DNA of 64,000 nucleotides. It comes from CAIMFV01 sp040757715. Its GTDB lineage: Bacteria > Pseudomonadota > Alphaproteobacteria > Caulobacterales > Caulobacteraceae. The stretch spans positions 186,001-250,000 of the forward strand of contig JBFLWS010000001.1 of assembly GCA_040757715.1 (NCBI GenBank). The letters are read 5' to 3'. The notes below the pieces were generated by a model. The model worked only from the letters and a program-made list of their open reading frames with translations, did not search any database and was not told the DNA's origin. The translations under genes and the position numbers were made by a program. Of this stretch, positions 57,873 to 64,000 are shown piece by piece. Numbering within the stretch: the first letter of the stretch is position 1; every line of letters starts with the position of its first letter.

Positions 57873-60017
57873 TCAGCCGCCGATCACGCCCTTGGCCAGC
57901 ACGGCCAGGAGCAGCAGGGCGACGATGTTGGTGATCTTGATCATCGGGTTCACGGCGGGACCCGAAGTGTCCTTGTAGGGGTCGCCGACGGTGTCGCCGG
58001 TCACCGCCGCCTTGTGCGCGTCGGAGCCCTTGCCGCCGTAGTTGCCCTCTTCGATGTACTTCTTCGCATTATCCCAGGCGCCGCCGCCCGAGGTCATGGA
58101 GATGGCCACGAAGAGGCCGGTGACGATCACGCCGATCAGCATGGCGCCCAGAGCCGCGAAGGCGTTGGCCTTGGTGGAGATGGTCAGCACCGCCACGAAC
58201 AGCACCACCGGCGACAGCACCGGCAGCAGCGAGGGGATGATCATCTCGCGGATGGCGGCCTTGGTCAGGATGTCCACGGCCTTGGCGTAGTCGGGCTTCT
58301 GCTCGAAGGTCATGATGCCCGGCATTTCCTTGAACTGACGCCGGACTTCTTCCACCACCGAGCCGGCGGCGCGGCCCACCGCGGTCATGGAGAGGCCGCC
58401 GAACAGGAACGGCAGGAGGCCGCCGAACAACAGGCCCACGATGACGTAGGGGTTGGAGAGGTCGAAGGTCACCTGACCGATACCCTTGAAGAAGGACGAC
58501 GATCCGGCGTTGGCGGGGTCGGAGAAGAAGCGCAGGTCCTGGGTATAGGCCGCGAACAGGACGAGGGCGCCCAGGCCAGCCGAACCGATGGCGTAGCCCT
58601 TGGTCACCGCCTTGGTGGTGTTGCCCACGGCGTCGAGGGCGTCGGTGGAGACGCGCACTTCCTTGGGCAGGCCCGCCATCTCCGCGATGCCGCCGGCGTT
58701 GTCCGTCACCGGACCGAAGGCGTCGAGGGCCACGATCATGCCGGCGAGCGACAGCATGGTGGTGGTGGCGATGGCCACGCCATAGAGGTCGGCGAGGCTG
58801 TAGGTGGCGATGATGGCGATAATGATCACCAGGGCCGGCAGAGCGGTGGATTCCAGCGACACGGCGAGGCCTTGGATCACGTTGGTGCCGTGGCCGGAGA
58901 CGGAGGCCTTGGCCACCGACTTCACCGGATTGAAGCCGGTGCCGGTGTAGTACTCGGTGATCACCACGATGGCCGCAGTGACAAGCAGGCCCACCACGCC
59001 GCACCAGAACAGGTTGATGCCGGAGATGGCCACCGCGCCCACCTGCACCGATCCGGGCACGAGGCTGGTGATGACGAAGTAGATGGCCGCCGCCGACAGG
59101 ACGCCGGTGACGATGAGGCCCTTGTAGAGGGCGCCCATGATGTTCTTCGACTTGCCCATGCGGACAAAGAAGGTGCCGGCGATGGAGGTGAGGATGCACG
59201 CGCCGCAGATGGCCAGCGGCAGGGTCATCATGGTGCGCAGGGTCTCGTCCCCCGCATTGCGGAAGAAGATGGCGCCCAGAACCATGGTGGCCACGATGGT
59301 CACGGCATAGGTCTCGAACAGGTCAGCGGCCATGCCGGCGCAGTCGCCCACGTTGTCGCCCACGTTGTCGGCGATGGTGGCCGCGTTGCGCGGATCGTCT
59401 TCAGGAATGCCAGCCTCGACCTTGCCCACCATGTCGCCGCCCACGTCGGCGCCCTTGGTGAAGATGCCGCCGCCGAGACGGGCGAAGATGGAGATGAGCG
59501 AAGCGCCGAAGCCGAGGGCCACCAGAGCATCCACCACGTCGCGGCTGGTCGGGTTGAGGCCCAGCACGTCGGTGAGGACGAGGTAGTAGCCGGTGACGCC
59601 GAGGAGCGCGAAGCCGGCCACGAACAGGCCCGTCACGGCGCCCGAGCGGAAGGCCATGGAGAGGCCCTTGTCCAGGCTCTCGGACGCCGCTTGGGCCGTG
59701 CGCACGTTGGCGCGCACAGAGATCAGCATGCCCGCGTAGCCCGCCGCGCCCGACAGCACCGCGCCGATGAGGAAGCCCACCGCCGGAAGCGCGCCGAGAA
59801 GGAAGTAAATCGCCGCAAGGATCACCACGCCGACGATGGCGATGGTGGTGTACTGACGCCGAAGATAGGCCGAGGCGCCTTCCTGAATCGCCGCAGCGAT
59901 TTCTTGCATCTTGGCGCTGCCGGCGGGCGATCGCAGCAATGCGCTGGTCTGCACCACGCCGTAGATCACCGCGAGCAGACCCGCGACGATCACAAGATAA
60001 ATTTGGTTCATATCCAC
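57873..60017 (-). CDS. hppA: Membrane-bound proton-translocating pyrophosphatase (K+-independent)
   Basis: 714 residues with about 16 membrane helices. The pyrophosphate site is DVGGDMVGKVEAGIPEDDPR, then NAATIADNVGDNVGD. The motif GNTTKA carries Lys, the residue that marks the potassium-independent subclass (Ala in the K+-dependent). It couples hydrolysis of pyrophosphate to proton export into the periplasm. The start is preceded by AGGGGTGG. The gene is followed by the bidirectional terminator. Confidence 0.97.
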   Translation of the reverse strand: MDMNQIYLVIVAGLLAVIYGVVQTSALLRSPAGSAKMQEIAAAIQEGASAYLRRQYTTIAIVGVVILAAIYFLLGALPAVGFLIGAVLSGAAGYAGMLISVRANVRTAQAASESLDKGLSMAFRSGAVTGLFVAGFALLGVTGYYLVLTDVLGLNPTSRDVVDALVALGFGASLISIFARLGGGIFTKGADVGGDMVGKVEAGIPEDDPRNAATIADNVGDNVGDCAGMAADLFETYAVTIVATMVLGAIFFRNAGDETLRTMMTLPLAICGACILTSIAGTFFVRMGKSKNIMGALYKGLIVTGVLSAAAIYFVITSLVPGSVQVGAVAISGINLFWCGVVGLLVTAAIVVITEYYTGTGFNPVKSVAKASVSGHGTNVIQGLAVSLESTALPALVIIIAIIATYSLADLYGVAIATTTMLSLAGMIVALDAFGPVTDNAGGIAEMAGLPKEVRVSTDALDAVGNTTKAVTKGYAIGSAGLGALVLFAAYTQDLRFFSDPANAGSSSFFKGIGQVTFDLSNPYVIVGLLFGGLLPFLFGGLSMTAVGRAAGSVVEEVRRQFKEMPGIMTFEQKPDYAKAVDILTKAAIREMIIPSLLPVLSPVVLFVAVLTISTKANAFAALGAMLIGVIVTGLFVAISMTSGGGAWDNAKKYIEEGNYGGKGSDAHKAAVTGDTVGDPYKDTSGPAVNPMIKITNIVALLLLAVLAKGVIGG

Positions 60018-60207
60018 CCCTAGATCGCATCGACCGCGTACGGCCGAGGCTGTTGAAGTTCAATTCGGGGGCCCCGCCCTTGATGTAAATCAGCGATGGG
60101 AACCGACTTTAGGCGGATTCGAACGCACCGCAGGGGCCCAGGAAGAGCCGGACACTGCCAAAGCTGCGCCGCCCTGGCAACCAGCGTTTGTCAAAGGAAA
60201 AATAGTT

Positions 60208-60627
60208 CTACTTCGGCAGGCCCTGGGTCTGCTTGGGCGTCTGGGTGACCACATCCACGCGAATGACTTCCCCAGGCTTCGACAGGCTGGCCGCCGAGCG
60301 CATCAGACTCGCTTTCAAAGCGGCTTCGTCCACATGGAGATAATCGCCCGGCTTGGTGAAGGGCGTGCGATTGCCGGCGCGCACCAAGGCGTCCCGGAAA
60401 TAGGGCTCTTTTTCGCGAAACGTCGAACTGTCCACCGAGGGGGCCAATTGCAGGCGCGTGCTGACAAAGACGTAATTGACGATCTTGCCGTCCTTCACCA
60501 GCGGCAAGGCCACGGGGAAGAGGTCGATATAGTGTTCGGGCGGCTTGTTCTTGTCCTCGGCGGCGGCGAAGGGCGCACGGACCAAGAACGACAGGGCGAT
60601 CAGGGCGAGAATCAGAGCGCGTTGCAT
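60208..60627 (-). CDS. Small secreted protein, function unknown
   Basis: 139 residues from the ATG at 60627; an open frame runs on to 61059 but overlaps thiL. The signal peptide is MQRALILALIALSFLVRAPF, with cleavage near AAAE. Mature segments KPPEHYIDLFPVALPLVKDG and VNYVFVSTRLQLAPS suggest a compact beta-rich fold, reminiscent of conserved periplasmic proteins with flagellar-basal-body (FliL-like) style layout, but I cannot confirm that. It follows thiL by 43 bp. Confidence 0.8.
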   Translation of the reverse strand: MQRALILALIALSFLVRAPFAAAEDKNKPPEHYIDLFPVALPLVKDGKIVNYVFVSTRLQLAPSVDSSTFREKEPYFRDALVRAGNRTPFTKPGDYLHVDEAALKASLMRSAASLSKPGEVIRVDVVTQTPKQTQGLPK

Positions 60628-60670
60628 GGGCGCATGATCCGCCTCTCGCCCGATCGAGGCAACTGGCGCT

Positions 60671-61666
60671 TCACCGATGCTGGTAACCGGTGCGTTCGAC
60701 GTCCAGGCGCCGGCCATTGCTGAACACCGTAAGTCCAGCGGCCTCGGTGAGCTCGCCAATGCGCGTGATCGGCGTTCCCGCGGCCCGGGCGGAGGCTTCG
60801 GCCAAGGGCGCGTGTTCAGGCGACAGCGCAAACACGATCTCATAGTCATCGCCGCCCGTGGCGAGGCGCAGCAAAGCGCGATCCGAATCCTCCTGCCGGG
60901 CCAGCCACGCCGAGGCCACAGGCGACAAGGGCAGACGATCGAGCGCAATGGCGATTCCCGTCCCGCTTGCCTCCCCGATGTGCGCGGCGTCGGCGAGCAG
61001 ACCATCGGAAATGTCCGCCGCGGCGCTGGCGTGAACGCGCAAGGTCTCGCGCAGCTCAAGCCGTGGCGTCGGGCGATAAAACCGCTCCAGGAGGTAAGAT
61101 TGATCGTCGGGCGACGCCCCCCAGGACTCGCCTTGCTTTAAGTCGAGGCCCAAAGCCGCGTCGCCCACGGTCCCGCTGACGTAGAGCAGGTCCCCGGCCC
61201 TGCCCCCGCTGCGTTTCACGGTCCTCCCCAGAGGCGCCCAGCCGATCACGGTGAGGCTGGCGGTGAGCGGACCGGGGGTCGCCACCGTATCCCCGCCAAA
61301 GAGACGTAGGCCGCAGGCGCGGAGCGCCCGACCAAATCCGGCGGCGAAGTCGCCCTGCGCGGCCTCGTCGAACGCCCGCGGCCAGGCGATGGTGAGCAGC
61401 GCGCCATCGGGCTCGGCCGCCTTGGCCGCCAGATCTGAAACGGCGCTGCGCACCAGGCGTTCGGCCATGAGCGCAGGCGCATCGTCGGCGAGCACATGCA
61501 CGCCGGCCACGATGGCGTCGACGCTGAGCACCTGCTCGCAGCCCTCGCGAGGGCGCAGCACCGCCGCGTCGTCGAGCAGGCCCAGCGCTTCCGGGACATC
61601 GGCCGCCAAGGGGCCGAACAGGCGCGAAATGCGCGCGAATTCGCCGCCGTCGGCGGCGTCGGTCAC
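60671..61666 (-). CDS. thiL: Thiamine-monophosphate kinase
   Basis: 331 residues from a GTG at 61666, which overlaps the nusB stop (GTGA); a longer open frame to 61861 is only read-back through nusB. Typical motifs: ISRLFGPLAADVPEALGLLD, DAAVLRPREGCEQVLSVDAI, TVIGWAPLGRTVKRSGGRAG, ATGGDDYEIVFAL. It phosphorylates thiamine monophosphate to the diphosphate, the cofactor of PdhA/PdhB in this window. Confidence 0.95.
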   Translation of the reverse strand: MTDAADGGEFARISRLFGPLAADVPEALGLLDDAAVLRPREGCEQVLSVDAIVAGVHVLADDAPALMAERLVRSAVSDLAAKAAEPDGALLTIAWPRAFDEAAQGDFAAGFGRALRACGLRLFGGDTVATPGPLTASLTVIGWAPLGRTVKRSGGRAGDLLYVSGTVGDAALGLDLKQGESWGASPDDQSYLLERFYRPTPRLELRETLRVHASAAADISDGLLADAAHIGEASGTGIAIALDRLPLSPVASAWLARQEDSDRALLRLATGGDDYEIVFALSPEHAPLAEASARAAGTPITRIGELTEAAGLTVFSNGRRLDVERTGYQHR

Positions 61667-62133
61667 GTGCGAACGTCGCGGGCCACGCCGTCGAGAGCGG
61701 CGTTCACGAAGCCGGCGTCCACCTTGTCGAAGAAGGCCTTGGCGAGTTCGATATATTCGTGCAGCACAACTTCGGTGGGAATATCGCTGCGGTCCAGCAA
61801 CTCGTAGGCGCCGGCGCGCAGCAGGGCGCGCAGGGTGGCGTCCAGGCGCTCCAGCCGCCACTTGGCCGCAAGGCGCCTGGCGATGGCCTGGTCGACCTCC
61901 GCCTGGCGGGCCACCACGCCGCGCACCACGTCCGCGAAGAAGGCCTCGTCGGCCTCGGCCAGACGCTCGTCGCCGCCTTCCTCAAGCGCTGCGCCGAAGC
62001 GATGGTCGAGGAATTCACGCACCACCGCCTCCACGCCGGCGCCGGCCACGTCCATCTGGTAGAGCGCTTGCACGGCGGCTAGGCGCGCCACGGCGCGCGC
62101 CTGCCGGGGCGGTTTTACAGTCTTAGTATTCAC
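61663..62133 (-). CDS. nusB: Transcription antitermination factor NusB
   Basis: 156 residues, GTG start overlapping the nrdR stop. The helical NusB fold is visible (RAVARLAAVQALYQMDVAGA, LRALLRAGAYELLDRSDIP, TEVVLHEYIELAKAFFDK). It acts with NusE in rRNA antitermination. In many relatives ribD, ribE and ribH lie between nrdR and nusB; they are absent here. Confidence 0.96.
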   Translation of the reverse strand: MNTKTVKPPRQARAVARLAAVQALYQMDVAGAGVEAVVREFLDHRFGAALEEGGDERLAEADEAFFADVVRGVVARQAEVDQAIARRLAAKWRLERLDATLRALLRAGAYELLDRSDIPTEVVLHEYIELAKAFFDKVDAGFVNAALDGVARDVRT

Positions 62134-62612
62134 TCGGGTTTCGACAGGTCGTCGCCCTCTTCATTCAAGCCTTCTTCGCCCAGGAAGGTGGCGAAGTCCT
62201 TGGTTTCGCGGAAATCGCGATAGACCGAGGCGTAGCGGACATAGGCCACTTCGTCCAAGGCCTTCAGCGCCTTCATCACCAGTTCGCCGATCACTTGGGA
62301 CGGAAGTTCAGTCTCGCCGCGGCTTTCCAGCTGACGGACGATGGACGACACCATCCGCTCCACCCGGTCCGAATCCACTGGACGCTTGCGCATGGCCACG
62401 GCGATGGAGCGATCGAGCTTCTCGCGATCAAACGGCGCGCGACGGCCGGAGCGCTTGACCACCACCAGCTCTCGCAGCTGCACCCGCTCGAAGGTGGTGA
62501 AGCGCCCGCCGCATTCCGGACAGGAGCGACGCCTGCGAATGGCCGCTCCATCCTCCGACGGACGTGAATCCTTCACCTGGCTCTCGGGGTGACCGCAAAA
62601 GGGACAGCGCAA
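62130..62612 (-). CDS. nrdR: Transcriptional repressor NrdR
   Basis: 160 residues. The zinc ribbon MRCPFCGHPESQVKDSRPSE with a second pair RSCPECGGRFTTFER, and an ATP-cone domain (about 48-138, with KRSGRRAPFDREKLDRSI). It represses ribonucleotide reductase genes in response to dATP/ATP. The start is TTG, with GGAG spaced 6 bp before it; no ATG or GTG in frame fits. Confidence 0.95.
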   Translation of the reverse strand: MRCPFCGHPESQVKDSRPSEDGAAIRRRRSCPECGGRFTTFERVQLRELVVVKRSGRRAPFDREKLDRSIAVAMRKRPVDSDRVERMVSSIVRQLESRGETELPSQVIGELVMKALKALDEVAYVRYASVYRDFRETKDFATFLGEEGLNEEGDDLSKPE

Positions 62613-62667
62613 TCCTTACTCCATGGGGATCGTTCGCAACCCTTGTAGGTCGCTTTGCCAAAAACGC

Positions 62668-63969
62668 CTAGGTGTAGATGGGGAAGCGTTCCACCAGATG
62701 CCGCACCTTGCCGCGCACAGCGGCTTCGGCAGCGGAATTGTCCTCGCCATGGCGAGCGAGACCATCCACCACTTCAGCGATGAGGTGCCCCACTTCGCGG
62801 AACTCGGCCTCGCCGAAGCCGCGGCTGGTGGCCGCTGGCGAGCCCAGACGCACCCCCGAGGTGATGGTGAAGGGCGTGGTGTCGAAGGGAATGCCGTTCT
62901 TGTTGCAGGTGATGTTGGCTCGCTCGAGGCTGGCCTCGGTGGCCTTGCCGGTCACGCCCTTGGGACGCAGGTCCACCAGCATCAGGTGGCTGTCGGTGCC
63001 GCCGGACACGATGTCCACGCCGGTTTCGACCAAAGTCGAAGCGAGGATCTTGGCGTTGGCCAGCACTTGGGCCGCATAGGTCTTGAACTCCGGCTTCAGC
63101 GCCTCGCCGAAGGCCACCGCCTTGGCGGCGATCACATGCATCAGGGGCCCGCCCTGCAGCCCTGGGAACACGGCCGAATTGATCTTCTTGCCCAGGTCCT
63201 CGTCATTGGAGAGGATCAGACCGCCGCGGGGACCACGGAGGGTCTTGTGCGTGGTGGTGGTGACCACGTGGGCGTGCGGCAGCGGGCTCGGATAGACCCC
63301 GCCCGCGATGAGGCCGGCGTAGTGCGCCATGTCCACCATCAGGTAGGCGCCCACCGAATCGGCGATCTCGCGGAAGCGCTTGAAATCGATCACGCGGCTA
63401 TAGGCCGAGCCGCCGGCGATGATCAGCTTGGGCTTTTCCTTCAGGGCCAGCTCCGCCAGGGCGTCATAGTCGATCCGATGATCGTCCTTGCGCACGGTGT
63501 AGGGCACCGGCCGGAACCACTTGCCCGACTGGTTGGCCGGACTCCCGTGGGTCAGGTGGCCGCCCGCCGCCAAATCCATGCCGATGAAGGTGTCGCCCGG
63601 CTGGAGCAAGGCCATGAACACGGCCTGATTGGCCTGGGCCCCGGAGTGCGGCTGAACATTGGCGAAGGCGCAGCCGAACAGGGCCTTGGCCCGCTCAATC
63701 GCCAGCCGCTCGGCCTCATCGACATATTCGCAGCCGCCATAGTAACGGCGACCGGGATAGCCCTCGGCGTATTTGTTGGTAAGGATCGAGCCTTGAGCCT
63801 CCAGCACCGCCCGGCTGACGATGTTTTCCGACGCGATCAGCTCGATCTGCGTCTGCTGGCGATGAAGTTCGCGGTGGATCGCGGCGCTCAATTCGGGATC
63901 GGCGTCGGCGAGCAGCCGATCGAATGAGGGCGTGAAGGCGGAATGAAAGGCAGTGGCGGATTGGGTCAC
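62668..63969 (-). CDS. glyA: Serine hydroxymethyltransferase
   Basis: 433 residues, complete. The PLP lysine is in VVTTTTHKTLRGPRGG; TNKYAEGYPGRRYYGGCEYV and YLMVDMAHYAGLIAGGVYP are family hallmarks. It interconverts serine and glycine and supplies one-carbon units. It lies upstream of nrdR, a common proteobacterial neighbour. Only 31 bp of its upstream region is inside the window. Confidence 0.97.
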   Translation of the reverse strand: MTQSATAFHSAFTPSFDRLLADADPELSAAIHRELHRQQTQIELIASENIVSRAVLEAQGSILTNKYAEGYPGRRYYGGCEYVDEAERLAIERAKALFGCAFANVQPHSGAQANQAVFMALLQPGDTFIGMDLAAGGHLTHGSPANQSGKWFRPVPYTVRKDDHRIDYDALAELALKEKPKLIIAGGSAYSRVIDFKRFREIADSVGAYLMVDMAHYAGLIAGGVYPSPLPHAHVVTTTTHKTLRGPRGGLILSNDEDLGKKINSAVFPGLQGGPLMHVIAAKAVAFGEALKPEFKTYAAQVLANAKILASTLVETGVDIVSGGTDSHLMLVDLRPKGVTGKATEASLERANITCNKNGIPFDTTPFTITSGVRLGSPAATSRGFGEAEFREVGHLIAEVVDGLARHGEDNSAAEAAVRGKVRHLVERFPIYT

Positions 63970-64000
63970 GGGGCGGCTCGCGGGGGTGGGCGAAGGGAAC

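Noticed and set aside
58014..60023. A 669-codon open frame antisense to hppA
   Set aside because: Its translation is low-complexity (runs of His, Gly, Ala, Asp), as expected for the mirror of a GC-rich gene, and HppA on the other strand is certain.
61667..61861. N-terminal extension of thiL
   Set aside because: The Arg-rich extension lies inside nusB; the GTG at 61666 gives the normal ThiL length and a coupled overlap.
62623..63927. A 434-codon open frame antisense to glyA
   Set aside because: Mirror of a GC-rich gene; no recognisable motif and no independent ribosome binding site, while GlyA is complete on the other strand.

Overview
This is about 64 kb of high-GC DNA that reads as alphaproteobacterial chromosome. 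It most resembles the order Caulobacterales (Caulobacter/Phenylobacterium type). Indicators are E1-beta with an N-terminal lipoyl domain, the fused ispDF gene, the ntrBC-ntrYX block, hfq-hflX, the plsX-fabH-ihfA-merR string, tandem cold-shock domains, and gene neighbourhoods such as hom-glpX-recJ and rlpA-tmk-holB-tatD-mbl. The genus is an inference. Coding density is high, genes often overlap by 4 bp (ATGA, GTGA or TTGA junctions), and GTG and TTG starts are common. || Layout. 1-6.4 kb, plus strand: pyruvate dehydrogenase operon (pdhA cut by the window edge, pdhB, a GFA-type zinc protein, pdhC, lpd), then lipA and a RatA/Coq10-like protein. 6.4-8.1 kb, minus: pncC/cinA and ispDF. 8.2-17 kb, plus: ntrB, ntrC, ntrY, ntrX, D-amino-acid transaminase, hfq, hflX. 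17-24 kb, minus: mazG, a sugar/cation MFS symporter, a small membrane protein, an MBL hydrolase, tatD, holB, tmk, rlpA. 24.2-28.2 kb, plus: tRNA-Ser, an Rhs/YD-repeat remnant, and GH44 and GH97 glycoside hydrolases, which together look like an accessory insert. 28.2-31.9 kb, minus: a hybrid kinase co-transcribed with a globin-coupled chemoreceptor, followed by about 0.55 kb of unusually AT-rich non-coding DNA. 32-35 kb: rnhA, thrB and ispH on the minus strand with an AbrB/Doc toxin-antitoxin pair on the plus strand between thrB and ispH. 35-40 kb: a secreted protein, argS, a NYN-domain protein and a second hybrid kinase. 40.4-47 kb, minus: tRNA-Pro(TGG), a DUF192 protein, cold-shock protein, tRNA-Glu, recJ, glpX, hom, a lipoprotein. 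47-49.3 kb, plus: PHA synthase with a long Lys/Ala/Pro-rich tail. 49.3-57.2 kb, mostly minus: argC, rpsI, rplM, ctaA, tRNA-Pro(GGG), merR, ihfA, fabH, plsX, DUF177, ubiquinol-cytochrome c chaperone. 57.3-64 kb: bamE, then hppA, a small secreted protein, thiL, nusB, nrdR and glyA on the minus strand. || Working together. Most genes are core metabolism: acetyl-CoA production, lipoylation, isoprenoids, nitrogen sensing, translation, fatty-acid and phospholipid initiation, one-carbon metabolism. The accessory parts are the polysaccharide hydrolases, the oxygen/heme-type signalling pair, and the toxin-antitoxin module. || Most notable for a second look: NtrC lacks the sigma54-contacting GAFTGA loop and has a changed Walker B; the PHA synthase carries a histone-H1-like tail; a globin chemoreceptor is translationally coupled to a hybrid kinase; a Doc-type toxin is paired with an AbrB-type antitoxin instead of Phd. 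I see no CRISPR array, no intact insertion sequence and no prophage.
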